A stretch of DNA of 64,000 nt, from the NCBI GenBank assembly GCA_002900995.3, contig CM035312.1, positions 248,001-312,000 on the forward strand. Reading direction: 5' to 3'. Position numbers and translations under genes: made by a program. This stretch comes from Ganoderma boninense (Eukaryota; Basidiomycota; Agaricomycetes; Polyporales; Polyporaceae). Every line of letters begins with the position of its first letter. Positions within the stretch are counted from its first letter, which is position 1. Below the pieces are notes generated by a model that saw only the letters and a list, made by a program, of their open reading frames with translations, was not told the origin of the DNA and ran no database searches. Below are positions 1 through 12,195 of this stretch, in pieces.

Positions 1-49
1 CACCGAAACCGAGAATGATGAGCGACTCGCTGAGCTGAGTGGTGGCCAT
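1..49 (-). CDS. N-terminal fragment of a protein leaving the left edge
   Basis: An ATG on the minus strand at 49-47 opens a reading frame that stays open for the 16 codons left in the window (starting M-A-T-T-Q-L-S-E-S-L and ending in I-I-L-G-F-G). The hydrophobic run after the first ten residues could begin a membrane segment, but too little is present to name a family. The start is chosen only because it is an ATG followed by an open frame, so it could also be a chance frame. Confidence 0.3.
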   Translation of the reverse strand, partial: MATTQLSESLIILGFG

Positions 50-628
50 GAACGGCGCGTCGCCAGGACACTTTATACGAAATATCGGGCCTAGATGGGA
101 GAGCAAAGGCGCGAGCTATTTGGAGTCTCTAGTTTGCATCTTCCTGCCAGCCTGAGTGTCAGTACTACCTGCCAGTAGCCATAAGAAACAGCTCTTTGAG
201 TTTTGTCAGCGGATTCCGAGCGTCTGACGTCCGGGTGAACGCCTCAGCGGCCTTGGTAGCCGACCATCAGTATCAGTTTTGGTTTATTTCCCGAATTCTA
301 CATCATACTAACCACACCAGCGCCAGCTCAGAGACACGCCCGATGTCCGCCCATGCGGCAGTTCTACTTCCAAGTAACTTCCACCTGCCGGCAATTTGGC
401 GGCGTACTCAGCAGTACCTTATACCTCACCTTATCATTTGAAGTTCGACCTCTTTGCCGGTAAGATAATACGATCAATCTACTTCCAAGCATTCAAACAT
501 CTGCTACCGGCGTGCTAGACCATACCAGCTCAAGTCCACAAAGTGCCGCCGATTGATTACGATATCTCAGGTTATTACAGAACAACCTCTAGTCCATGCT
601 CCGTACTTAACGGTCCGAGGAATCAGCT
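50..628. other. Intergenic spacer, no gene recognised
   Basis: This stretch lies between the start of the left-edge minus-strand frame and the stop of the first GST gene. Its open frames are short, carry no recognisable domain and show no intron-exon logic. It presumably contains the promoter of the left-edge gene and the 3' UTR of the GST. Confidence 0.5.
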
Positions 629-1599
629 TCACTGCTGCTGCTGCTGCTGCTTCTGCGCTTGCGCCATCATGAACTCGAAGCGACGCCCCATCTTCGCCTT
701 GACCGCCACCTGCAACCGACGCAAAGAAAGAGCCACGCACCGTCCGAGCCGCGTCAGCATCCAGCCACAGAAAAAACAATAGTCGAGCACACGCACCGGG
801 TCCCACGACTTCTTCACGCCCGGGCGCGTCAGGTTCTCCTCGAGGTACTTCCGGATGCGCGCGAACCGCGGCGCCTCCTTCAGCGTCGTCAGCACCTCCG
901 CTGGGAGCCCCGGCGCGAACTGCGACATCGCGGGGTTCAGCTCGAGGACGACCAGCGTGCGCAACAAGATGGGCAGGAACGCCGCGTCCGCGATCGACCA
1001 CTCGCCCACCGCGAAGCCGCCCGCGGGGGGCAGCATGCCCTGCATGTGCTCGAGGGCGTCGTACAGGGTCTCCTTCGGGGCCTGGTGGAAGAAGAACCCG
1101 CCGAAGGCCTGCATGTACTTCTCGTCGACTGCGCGGTAGAAGATGCGGGCCTTGGCGCGCTGGAAGGGGTCGGTGGGGAGGAGCTTCGCCGAGGGGAAGG
1201 CGTCGGCGAGGAACTCGAGGATGAGGATGGACTCGCCGAGCTGGGGGAGGTCGGCAGGCGGGGCATCGCCGGGCTCAAGCTTGGGGCCGCCGTACACGAG
1301 GTACGGAACCTGGGCGACGAAACGTGCGCGGGTTAGCGGCGGGCGAGACAGGGACTCATCCTGGTGTCGGCCGAAGATCGTACCTCCGCGGCGGGGTACA
1401 CCTTCTCCTTGTACCAGTCCGGCTTTTTGATGAGCTCGAAAACGATGTTGTCGTACGGGATCTTCCCCTCTTCGAGCGCGATGACCACTCTGTGAGGGAA
1501 TGGCGATTCCTGCACGGGGTTCAACTGGCGTAACGTGACTCAATGCATTCGGGAACGACGCACCTGAGCAGAGTACAGGGTGATTCTCTTGTCGGACAT
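629..1599 (-). CDS. Glutathione S-transferase-like protein (GST paralogue 1), poly-Gln C-terminus
   Basis: A cytosolic GST-type protein expected to conjugate or reduce small electrophiles with glutathione. Four exons (1599-1564, 1509-1384, 1309-797, 709-629) join in phase 0 to 251 aa, beginning MSDKRITLYSAQ. The N-terminal thioredoxin-fold half has E-S-P-F-P-H-R-V, with Ser where Cys-type GSTs have the catalytic Cys, followed by K-P-D-W-Y and the V-P-Y-L turn that binds glutathione. The all-helical C-terminal half contains GEWSIADAA. The last exon ends in seven Gln codons (one Lys precedes six) from a CAG repeat, which the paralogues lack. Exon sizes match those of the gene at 10739. The protein is closest to GST paralogues 2 and 3 in this window. 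The GST subclass cannot be fixed from sequence reading alone. Confidence 0.9.
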
Positions 1600-2530
1600 T
1601 GTCTTGAAGACTATGTGCAATTAGACGAGTTGGTGACAGTCGATATCGGGGAGAGGGGAGAGCTGTTGATGGTGTACTCCTCTGGTACCCTCCGTTCGTC
1701 TTATATAAATGGTCTTCGTGCCGTTTGAATTCGGAAAGACGATGTGCGTTTGTCATTCGACGACTGCACGTGCTGCGACCTCCACGTATGCTTGAGAGAG
1801 GAGACGATCGAGTGGTGTAATTCAGTACGTGTGAGGAGTATTATAAGGAATTCCGATATGCAACTTTACCGACGATCGTGGACTCTGGAGCTGCTTCCAG
1901 GTCAGCTAGCGTTCGCTTGGAATTCACCCTGCCAGTAGCACCGCGATGTGCACATGACTGAATTCCGAATGCTGACAAGCGGTAATTCCAAGCGAAGACT
2001 AGAGCCAGTGGAGCTTGCGGCCGAGATGGCATAGGATGCAATTCCCCCGTGACCGAAGTTGAAGCTCGTGAGTCCTCAGGCTCTGCGGCCTCTGCCTTCC
2101 TTCACACCGAGACACCACGTTAGCAGCTTGCGCCCAGATTCCACAGAATGTGGCCGAAAATACCTGAGGTGTGCCAAGTCTGATGATTGCGAAGGTGCGT
2201 CATGACGCGTCGACTCGGCACAAATTGCGCTTGTTCTGCGTGAGGTTTTAACCGCGCCGCAGATCGGGCATCGCGATCTGTGGGTGACTCAAGTTTTAGC
2301 CATTTAAGTAGATTGCGAGCCCAATGCGAGCCACAGCCATTCCAACACGACAGCAGAGTTCTGGAACTCGCGGGCGAGAGTCCTGGTATAGGGGAGATCG
2401 GTGGGAGATAATGCATCCGCGAAATAAAGCTGAGGACTCGCTGTCGCACGAACTGAAATTACAAGCATTACAAAACACTATGATACAATGATGAACACGC
2501 ACGGGGCCCGAAATGCCGTGGCTACATAGC
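1600..2530. other. Intergenic region with a 13-bp inverted repeat
   Basis: The spacer between GST paralogue 1 (start) and BRR2 (stop) holds no supported gene. TTCGCTTGGAATT at 1912-1924 and its exact reverse complement at 1984-1996 form an 85-bp stem-loop-capable unit. No target-site duplication or longer arm was seen, so it may be chance or a decayed element. Confidence 0.45.
1702..1708 (-). promoter_or_regulatory. TATA-like box of GST paralogue 1
   Basis: TATATAAG reads on the minus strand about 103 bp upstream of the ATG at 1599, the usual distance for a TATA element in this kind of fungus. It is the only good TATA match in the spacer. Confidence 0.5.
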
Positions 2531-5500
2531 CTACTCCTCCATCGCGTCCTCGTCGCTCTCCTCTTCGCTCTCGCTCTCCTCGCCCTCCGCGACGTCAATA
2601 GCCTCGATGTCGATGTCGTGGTCCGCGCCCAGGTATGAGTCGCAGATGACGTAGAGCTTAAGCGCATGCTGGCCCTGCGGCAGCGAGAACTCAAGCCGGA
2701 CATTTAGGCTCCGATGCACCGTGACCTTCTTGATCGCGAGCAACTGCTTCGTCTTCGGCTCACCGACGACGACCCACCAGTTCGCCAGCTTCTTCTTGGG
2801 GTAGAACGGTGCCACGACGGACTCGTCGTCCTCACTCGGCTCGTCCATGTCCTCGTCTGCGTCCTTGGACAGTGAGACTTGGATCTGGATTGGCGCCCCT
2901 GCGGTGTACTCGCCCTTCGCCAGCTCGAAGTTGACGTCGAGGGTTGGGTAGGAGTTGACGAACGTCGCAACATCGCGCCTGCAAGAATTGTAAAACATTA
3001 AACCAGGTTCAACGAGAATGATAAAACAGAAACACGTACATCTGGCGAGCATCCATCTGCAAGAGGTTGTTCCGCTTGTCGTCCTCCATCTCCATAATGT
3101 CGTACACAGTCTCAACACCGGCCTCCTTACAGCGCTTGACAACCTCGGGCTCAAAATGGGGGATCTGCTTCAATGGCGAGTCCGTCTCCCAGCATGCCTG
3201 GACACACATCTGTGACAGGTCCATCGCGCCGAGGGCGTTAAGCCACGCGTTCGACGACATTACGTCAACACACGCGGAGAGAAGGTTGAGAACCTTCTCG
3301 AGGACGAGCCCTTGGTCGGCGGCGAGGTCGGGGGGCAGGGAGAGACGGGAGAAGTGTGCCTGAAGGAGGAGGAAGGTCTTGAAGTGTGGCGTCTCGAAGT
3401 CTGCCTTATCGAGCTTGACGGGTACGCGGTCGTAGATGCGGCGGAGAAGGACGTCCTCGTGCCGACGAATTGGGATGGACTCGAACTCTGCTGAGGATGA
3501 TACAACCTCCAGGAGACCCTTGAGCTTGGTGCGCTCCTTCAATGACAGCGTGTACACCTCAACGGTGACGTCTAAGGAAGATTGTCAAGACAAGCTGACG
3601 AAAAGGAGATGATCGGACTCACATGAGATATTGTAGTACGCCGCAATCATACCAAGGTTGAGTGGCGACACGTCCATCTCGTCCTCGATAGTGATGCACT
3701 TTGAGTTGACCAGGTCGTTGAGGGTGTTCTCGACCAGCTCAGAGAGGTGGTCCGACAGGTGCTGATGGCTGACGTTGTGCAGATTATAGTAGTTAGGGTT
3801 CCTCGTCATCCTGCGGTAGAAGTACGTCCACGTCAAGATATCCTGGAAGGCACGTTAGGCCTGATCGTACGCAAGGACGAGCATCGCCTTCAACGTACCA
3901 TGGCATCCTGCTTGTTCTCGATCGTCTTCACAGCGATCTCGGCCAAGAAGTAGTCGTGAAGCATATGTGTAGGCAGATGCGACTCGATCGGGAGACCCTC
4001 CGCAAGGAACTTCTTGTAGAAATCCTTCCTCGTCTGCTGGCACATGAGCACTGCACGGCTTTTTTCGTCCTCCAGTGGTCGACACGCGCGGCCCATCATC
4101 TGCAGAACGTCCATGACTGGATAGTCGACGTATCGGTGCTCTTTGCCCTCGTAGAACTGCACGCCCATGATGATGACCATGTAGCTCGACACAGGCAAGC
4201 TCCAAGCGGTGTCCTTGGAAGCGATGAGGACCTGAATGGCGCCATGCTGGAACAGCCGCTCGACGATACGCTTGTCCTGTTTGTTGAGCGCCTCGTGGTA
4301 GTATCCGATACCATGCTTTAAAGTCTCCTTCAGGCCAACGTCGGTGACATGCTCCAAGTGCGGTGCAAGGTCATCCTCTTCAACGTGGAGGAAGCGAGTT
4401 GAATCATCATCCGCGCTGCAGTGCGTGATGATGTCGTCCGCGGTGAGACGACATTGGCGCCGCGAGGGGACGAAGATAATGACAGGTTTGTGAGGTGCGT
4501 ACTCGTTGATGGCGAGGTAGGCGGGTTTTGACATGGCGATCATGAGTGAGGGGAAGTGCGGGATCTGGAAGCTCTGGATGTGGATGTCCATATCAAGGGG
4601 GCGAGCGCTGCACTCGACATCAGCCAACATGAAGGTACGACGTGCATGAGAACGTTACTCACCTTGGAGGGAAGTTGAAGATTGCATGTGAGGGTGCACC
4701 CATCCAGTCGCCGAGGTCGCGAGCGTTCGCAAGGGACACACCGCACGCAACAATACGGGTCTTGAGCTCAGTCTGTGCCGAGACATAACGGGTTCGAGAG
4801 ATGACGACCTCGTACGTCGGACCAACCTCGCCACCGACAAGCTGCACCTCATCTGCGATGAGAAGCCCCAACGTCTGCACGTTCTTGCGCTGACGCCATC
4901 TCCTCGAAAGAACGTCCCACTGTAAGCCGTTTGTGAGTCCACAACCCGCAAGGTCAAAGATCGTAGTCATACCTGAGTAGGCGTGCAGACGATCAAGTCG
5001 CCCTTCTCGAGCAGGCGAAGGTCTGCACTAGTCTCGCCAGTCAAGCTGACGATCTCCTTGCCACCCTGCAGATTACCGAACTTCTTACGCCACTCCTCCA
5101 CACGCTGGTCCACCATCTCCTGGTGGGGCTCGATGCAGACCGCCCGCTGCTGCTCGCGCTTGCTCCACAAACGAAGAAGGGCGAACTCCGCGCATATAGT
5201 CTTCCCGCTGCCGGTCGGTGCACCGATGAGGACGTTGTCATCAGTGGTGTACAGAGCTTGAAAAACCTGAGTCTGAATCTTGTTGAACGTCTGGATGGTC
5301 GAGGAGTAGATGCTCTCGAATTCTTTGTTGTGCAGCGCAGAAAGGGGGAGAGCTTGCAGGTCGAGGAGAGGGGTAGGTGCAGGGAACTTTTCAGGGAGAA
5401 TGAGGTGCTTGAAGGAGATGGGGAGGCGGGTCTCCGCTTGGAGCCAGCGGTCGGAAACGATGGAGATGTAGTAGTTGGGAGGGACGGGCTCGAACATCGG

Positions 5501-8500
5501 AACAGTGAGGGTGACGTAGTGTTCGTCCTCTGCGTACCGCTGTCGAAGAATGAACGCATCATGGAAGAGGATGATCTCGCCATCGACGTCCTCGACCAAG
5601 ATCCAGAAAGACTCTGCTGCCCCATGGACCTTCTCGTCCCATCTGAAGTCGGGGACGATGGTCAAGTCGATACGAAGAAGAGTGCGCGTAATGGGCTGGA
5701 CCTGCGCCGACAGTCTAGATAGCATGAATTAGACGGTATAGCCCGAAGACCAATGACAAATACTTACTGAAGCTTCGGGAAGCTGTGTACCAGTCGGTGC
5801 ACTAACCGTCCAGCGTTCTGGATGCCGATGAGCTCACCAATCTCTGGCGGGTTCTGTGATCCAAGTTAGTCTCGAAATGCCATTTTTCACACACACAAGA
5901 CTGACCAGATCAAAGTAGCGATACCACGGCTATGACATGTTGATGAGTAAACGTCGCATCGAATCGGAGTATGTACTCACGAACTGCTTGCCCTCCGCTT
6001 TCCGAACGACCTCGTTCGGAACACCCTTGAACTGTCGCAAAGGCGTCATGGAACCCCACATCCTCCGCTCAACCATCTTGCACATGTCGAGTGCGGCCTT
6101 CGCGGGGACGGCCCATCCACGCTTCATACAGATCTCGAAGATTGCCCGCATGATACTATTTGAAACGCAATCAGCCATAGCCCAACGGCACTGCCAAAGA
6201 CTTACCGTCCCGCCGACTGCTGGACATAGACCATATCAGCGACCAAAGCGAACCCTTCGAGCTTCAGCTGCGAGATGTACGCCTGAAGCAGCACATTGAT
6301 CTTGGCGGCCGGCTCTTCCACAGATTCCTTGACAGGGATGGGGACACGTTCTAGCAACTTTCCAAGCTCCAGCTTCTCCTGCAAGGCCGATCAGCGTATA
6401 TCCCTCGATGCATCTGCGAGAGGACTTACGTCTTGACGGACAGGGATGAGCTTGAATTCATTCGAGAGCGCGAAGACACGGAACAACTCGAGCTGCGACA
6501 TCGTCGGGCGGAGGTGCTGGTTATACGTCGCCATGGAGCTGTACGTGACGTAGTAGTGCGACGCGATACGGCCCAGCTCCGTGCTCTGGAAGCGACCGCT
6601 GGACCGCTCGTACTTGATGAGGTGGCACTTCTCGAGGAGCGCGGCAGCGGAGTGGACAATGTCGGCGCGCTTCTGAACAAGCGTTGGGTCGTCTTCGAGG
6701 TAGTCCACGCCGACGCTGTACAACACTGGGTCCTTGAGCATGCGAACATACCTAGGATAGACACATGGTTAGGACTGACAGAGAAGAACAATATGGTGCA
6801 CGTACAGGTAAGTGTAACCCAGCCACTGGACAGCCTCGTCGCGATTCCGGATGGTACCAAGCACGATCTCGGCATTCAAATTGTCCGTGAGCTTCGCTAT
6901 GAACTGCGACTCGATCGGCAGCTGCTGGTTCATCAAGCTCAGGTAGTACTGCAGCTCGGAATGGTTTGTGATGATGATGCCTTCTCCGTAGGTGTCGTAC
7001 TGTGGACGACCCGCACGGCCGAGCATCTGCAGAACGTCCTGCGAAGACAACTCGACCCAGCGCCCCTTCTCAGGGTTGTAGATCTGGGTACCCTTGATGA
7101 TGACTGTATGCGCGGGCAAGTTGACACCCCACGCGAGCGTCGCCGTGCAAACGAGCACCTGCAAGTGGCCATCCGCGAACAGCTCCTCAACGAGACCACG
7201 GTCCTCTCGAGACATGCCAGCGTGGTGGATACCGAAGCCGAATTGAAGAAGATCCTTGAGGTTCGGGTCCTTGACGTTGTTGGTCTCCTCAAGAAGAATT
7301 TCGCGTGTCGCGCCATCGGGTTTGACGAACTGCGTGATTGTCTCCTTTTCGATAGCCATGTCGCGGATGAACTTCGCCGTCTTCGCTGTCTCCTTCCGGG
7401 AGTGTACGAACACCAGGGTTTGGTTCTTGCCTGCTTGATCGAGGACCTTCTCGTAGCAGACCTCGTTCATGACCTGGTACCGCTTAATTGCCTTCTTCTC
7501 GGTGACGCCAATAAACTGTTGCTGGAGTGCGCAGGGACGGTAGGACGCGTCGAAGTAGAAGAGACCCTTCGTCATGTCCACACGCAAGAAGGTGGCGACG
7601 TCCTGGTAGTTCGGAAGCGTGGCGGACAGGCCGACCAAACGCACGTACTCGCCCGTCTGTTCCATGCGCCGGATGGTACGCGCGATGACCGACTCGAGCA
7701 CTGGACCACGTTCATCATGCAACAAGTGAATCTCGTCGATGATGATGAGACGTACGAGGTTCGTGTAGCTCGTGTCCGTGCTCTTCCGCGTGATGACGTC
7801 CCACTTCTCCGGTGTCGTGACGATAATCTGCGTCTCGGAGATCTGTTGCTTCGTCATTTGGGAGTCACCCGTGAGCTCGCCAACTTTGATGCCGAAAACG
7901 CCAAGGCGAGAGCTGAAATTGCCGACCATCTCTTGTACGAGAGCCTTCATCGGGGCGATGTAGACGATCTTGAACGCATCCAGGTCGAAGGTACCCGAAT
8001 CGATGTCACGGTGTTTCCCAAGTTCGTTAAGGATAGTGAGCATGGCGACGTTTGTCTGGAGATCGCGTGTGTAAGCGACTTCTTGTGGAGTAAGGCCGTC
8101 TAGGAACGTACCTTGCCTGCACCCGTAGGCGCACAAAGCAGAAGGGGCTCGTCCGTACCAAACGCGACGGGGTACAGCTTGCTCTGAACGCGGTTAAGAT
8201 TGCGGTAGCCCTTGAAACCTTCCCGCGACCACTCCGGTAGGTTCTCGATGAGAACTAGCTCGGAATCATGCGTCGGTTTTGACTTTGGAGCGGGGACGTG
8301 GATCTCCTCGTAGCCCTTCTTCGCGCGCTTGAACGATCCCTCGGGGAGCTTGCACTTCTTGTTAGACATGAGATGGCCGCCTTGGCTGAAAGCCATGCCC
8401 TCTAGGTCAACCGTAGCCTTGGGCTGGACAGTAGAGCCAGGAGCGAGCGTAGCAGTCTTCGGGACAGCCTCAACTTTCGGCTTGTCGTCGACATCCATGG

Positions 8501-9680
8501 CGTCCGAACGCGTCTTCGCATTCCTGTCACCTGCCAGTTCCCGCAAAATCCAACCAACCCCCTTCTCCCGCATCGCGACCTCCACGTTAACCCGCTCGTC
8601 TGCGTCACTCCGCATGAGCTTCGTGCACCACACAACTACGTCGCGGTTCTTGACAAATTTGCGGATGAGCGGGAAGTGTTGGTACTCGAAGAGGTCCATG
8701 AGCTGGTTTTCGCAGTCGCGGACGCTGGATTCCGAACCAAGGATAGACAGCACCGAGGCTGCCTTGTCGGCAGCGGTGACGGGATCAGGATACACCTCCG
8801 AAATTTGGCGCTGCACCCAGAAACCGTCGATTGTATGCGGCGAGACGATGTCCTTGTCGACTTGCGCTTTGCCCTGTTGAACCGATGATGACCCACCGAT
8901 GACCAGCTCATCGTCCCCCTCTAACGTCTCTGGTGCCGGCCCTTCGCCCTCCCGCGTCTCCTCTGCCTCCTCGTCCGACTCCTCACGAACCTCGTACCCC
9001 TCATCCTCCTCTTCCTCCTCCTCTTCTTCGTCAAACACCACGGCGACGCCCATCTCGTCATCAATCTCCGCGTCCTTCCTCTCCTGGTCGGGGTCCACCA
9101 TCTCCTCGTCCTCCACGCCGTAGTCGGTGATCTTCTTCGACAGGTTGACCAGCTGAGAGAACGACTCGTTCGAGATGGAGCCGAGGACGTCCTCGACCTC
9201 CCGCTTCTTGTCGAAGTCCTTCATGTTCTCGTTCTTGAGTGTCTCCAAGACCATGTCCGCGGCGCTGCGAACGACGTCATGCGCCTGGTCGCCGAGGGAC
9301 TGGTGTACGCTCGAGAGGATGAGTTCGTAAACTTCCCGCGTCTCCGCCGTTCTTGGCCGATATGAGAGACCCTCAACGTCCTCAGTCGCCTCGATGATGT
9401 CGGTGTACCCGAAGCCCGTCACGTCCGCGGCTCTACGCTTTTGTGGCCTCTCCGCGGCCTCCTGCTTGTCACTGGCCTTTTTCTTCTTCTTCTCAAGGTC
9501 CTTGGGGGCCTCACGCTGGACACGAGAGCCCATCTCTCTGGGGTCGATGCGGCCAGCGAGCGATGTGGGGGCGCCATCGGGTTCCTTGTCTCGCCGCGGC
9601 AGCGCTGAGCGGTCTGCAGTCAAGACGAGAGACGAGATGGCAGCATAGTTGTAACCGGAGAGATCCCTTTTGGCGGACAT
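2531..9680 (-). CDS. BRR2: Pre-mRNA splicing helicase BRR2 (U5 snRNP 200-kDa subunit)
   Basis: Ski2-like ATPase of the U5 snRNP that unwinds U4/U6 during spliceosome activation in the nucleus. The protein is about 2,140 aa over more than ten exons, a normal length for BRR2. The N-terminal exon (9680 to about 8110) begins [14 protein letters not shown], matching the family start, and carries an acidic Glu run and the N-terminal plug/PWI-type region. Cassette 1 has APTGAGK, DEIH, SATLPN and QMLGRAGRP, followed by a Sec63 unit. Cassette 2 has GAPTGSGKT, a diverged motif II reading D-E-V-Q and QMMGRACRP, followed by a second Sec63 unit and an acidic tail ending S-D-E-D-A-M-E-E. The frame extends upstream to another Met, but the MSAKRD start fits orthologues better. 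It is a housekeeping gene lying between GSTs, with no functional link implied. Confidence 0.97.
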
Positions 9681-10286
9681 GTTGCCAATAGAGTGGTGGA
9701 TGTCGTCCGCGACGTTGCCGACGACGACGAGGGACGGAGAGGAGAGGGAGCTCGACAACCTTTGCCGCGCGGCGCGTACTCAACAATCTGGATGAGCGGC
9801 TCTCTTCGGCAAATGCCGATTAGTCATCGCCAGTCTACAGCCGGAGCCGCAGAGCCGCAGGGAACTTGCACAAGTTGGTCTTCCAGGTAAACCACCTAGG
9901 CTATTGGCTCGGACCAATCTATGGCCACTATGAACGCTTGTTGTGTCAATATCACTGTGAGTGAATATTGTTTACATCCAAATCTAACGGACCCTCAATT
10001 CAAGTTGATTGACATCTTGCCCTTGCCAGAGTCTTCGCAGAATATTCTTTCATTTTTCCGACTTGGAGGCATGTTTGTTGTTTTTTTTCGTCGCAACACC
10101 GGCCCCATCTCACATGCATTGGACTTTTAAAACAATGACATCCTTCGAGTGTACGGATCGTATGCTCAATCACTTTTTGCGCGGGGACACGCATAGTACC
10201 GTTGTCACTTATAACGCTAGCCATCCTCTTGAACCTATGGATATGGCACCTATGTGTACCCCATCCCAGACAGTCGGCACGTTGGG
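9681..10286. other. Intergenic region, no gene recognised
   Basis: This is the upstream region of BRR2. Frames here are short and unrelated to known domains. Composition becomes AT-richer after 9900 than in the flanking exons. Nothing beyond presumed promoter sequence is visible. Confidence 0.5.
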
Positions 10287-10466
10287 TTAGTATATCGCTA
10301 GGTTCGTGCCAAATCCCCCCTGTGGACGGTCTTGGTAGGAGACTAACTTAAGTAGATCACGCACAACAGCGCTCGCCTCTCCCTTCTCGGTCATGACCTG
10401 GTGAAGGCGCCCAACCCAGTGTCGCTTGCGGAGGAAGATCGGGAGCTTGGCTTGGTCAACAAACCC
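10287..10466 (-). pseudogene. Orphan exon or gene remnant of unknown family
   Basis: On the minus strand a 59-codon frame ends at a TAA (10289-10287). Its first part is strikingly protein-like (F-V-D-Q-A-K-L-P-I-F-L-R-K-R-H-W-V-G-R-L-H, then Q-V-M-T-E-K-G-E-A). No ATG, signal or continuation is found upstream, where the sequence is already the promoter of the next GST. It may be the last exon of a gene whose body was lost. The family was not recognised. Confidence 0.35.
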
Positions 10467-10639
10467 AAGTAATTCTTAGATAATCATCTGGGTACGCCGA
10501 CGGGAATTGACAAAACATTTCAATGGTACCGTCACTAATATACCGGGCCATGACTAACGACCATCGGAGTCGCACGCTGGCACGCACCGCTAGTACCCAG
10601 ACTGTTCCTACGAATACGGATCCATTGCACGAAGGAGCG

Positions 10640-10648
10640 TATATTTAA
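10640..10648 (+). promoter_or_regulatory. TATA-like box of GST paralogue 2
   Basis: TATATTTAA lies 91 bp upstream of the ATG at 10739, in an AT-rich pocket followed by a short CAG run in the presumed 5' UTR. Confidence 0.5.
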
Positions 10649-10738
10649 GGCAGATGAAGATCAGAAACAACTCAGAGTACAGCAGCAGCACCCCAAACAC
10701 TTTCAACTATCACAGGATCCCAAGTCACCTCGAAGACG

Positions 10739-11713
10739 ATGTCAGACAAAAGGATAACTCTGTATTCCGCTTTGGTACGTCCATTAAACAGATCTCATTT
10801 CCCTGATCCAGATTGCCGTTGTTATTTATTGACGTTTTACAGGAATCTCCGTACCCACACAGAGTCCTTCTCGCCCTCGAGGAAGGGAACCTCCCATACG
10901 ACATCATCGAGTTCGACTTGGCCGACAAGCCAGCCTGGTTCAAAGAGAAAGTATACCCAACCCTCGCGCAGGTACCCAGCCAGCATGACTACGGCTTATC
11001 ATGACCCTGGCTAATTCTTTCATGTGTCCCAGGTCCCGTACGTTGTATGCGGCGGCCCCAAGCTGCAGCCCGGGGACTCCCCGTCCCAAGACCTCCCCCA
11101 GCTCGGCGAGTCGCTCGTCATCCTCGAGTTCCTCGCCGATACATTTCCCGGAGCGAAGCTTCTCCCAGCCGACCCTTTCCAGCGCGCGAAAGCGCGGCTG
11201 TTCTATCGCGCAGTAGAAGAGACTTACCGCTCGGCATTCAGAGAAATCTTCTTCAGGCAAGCCCCAAAGGAGGTCTTGTACGACGCGGTCGAGCACATGC
11301 AGGGCCTACTGCCGTCCACGGCCGGGTTCGCTGTAGGTGACTGGTCGATCGCGGATGCGGCCTTCCTGCCCATCTACTTGCGTACGCTGGTCATTCTCGA
11401 GCTGAACCATCCATTCTTGAAGTTCGCGCCGGGAGCTGCGGCGGAGATGCTGACGACGCTGAGGGAGGCGCCGCAGTTCGCGCGGATCCAGAAGTACCTC
11501 GAGGAGAGCATGGCGCGGCAGAGCGCGGCGAAGACGTGGGACCCCGTGAGTTCGATGTTTATGATTTCTTTATTCCTGGACTCTTCGCGGGTAGCAGAAC
11601 AGGACGCGATACTGAGAGTGTGTTCATTCGTGATTTAGGTGTCGACCATGGCGAAATCCGCTCGTTACTTCGACGGTTTGACGGCTCGGGCTCAGGGTGA
11701 GACCAGGCAGTAG
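10739..11713 (+). CDS. Glutathione S-transferase-like protein (GST paralogue 2)
   Basis: Cytosolic GST-type protein of 250 aa from four phase-0 exons: 10739-10774, 10843-10971, 11033-11545 and 11639-11713. It begins MSDKRITLYSAL, like paralogue 1. The active-site loop is E-S-P-Y-P-H-R-V, with Ser in the Cys position, and the glutathione-binding turn is V-P-Y-V. The C-terminal helical domain contains GDWSIADAA. Exon 1 (12 codons) and exon 3 (171 codons) are identical in length to paralogue 1, showing duplication of a spliced gene structure rather than retroposition. It lacks the poly-Gln tail, ending ARAQGETRQ. It is transcribed away from BRR2 and towards the F-box gene. Confidence 0.92.
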
Positions 11714-12195
11714 AACCTGAGTTGACTACGTATAGCCCACTTTTACTTGTATGCGCTTGAATTCGAATTCGTCTGGCCGTCAGTAGACCCATGGTCTATA
11801 GTTGGGGTCAAGTGTGGTTAACCTGGACCCAGGTATAGCGGCATAACTGCCCGTTTAGGTAGAAAACTTGGTAACAGTCACGCTCGTATCTTCCAGTCAA
11901 AGTCGACGTGATTGTGTTTCGGCTCTCTGAATTTATACAGTACTTGGACGAATGTCCACAATCACTTCACCAGCGAGCGATGCCAAATTGTCGGTCCCAC
12001 CCGCTAGCAATGCTGCGGACTCGGGGGGCTGTGCACCACACATGACATGCGTCGTAACAAAACCATCTCTCAGTCGACAACCACCATCTTCCTCGCAAAC
12101 GCTGGCACACCATCGTAAGCCTTTCCCACTGGCAAAAACAACAGTTCAAGAGTCGTGCTGAGCTCATTTGCAGAATACTACTATAGACGACCAAC
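11714..12195. other. Spacer between GST paralogue 2 and F-box gene
   Basis: This holds the 3' flank of the GST and the promoter of the F-box gene. No coding frame or strong core element is recognisable. Confidence 0.5.

Noticed and set aside
1912..1996. 13-bp inverted repeat as a MITE
   Set aside because: Arms are short and the 85-bp unit has no target duplication or related copies in the window, so it is only noted as a repeat.
6433..8103. 556-codon plus-strand open frame
   Set aside because: It is the antisense shadow of BRR2 helicase cassette 1, whose minus-strand frame carries all helicase motifs. The plus-strand product is His/Arg/Val-rich with no domain.
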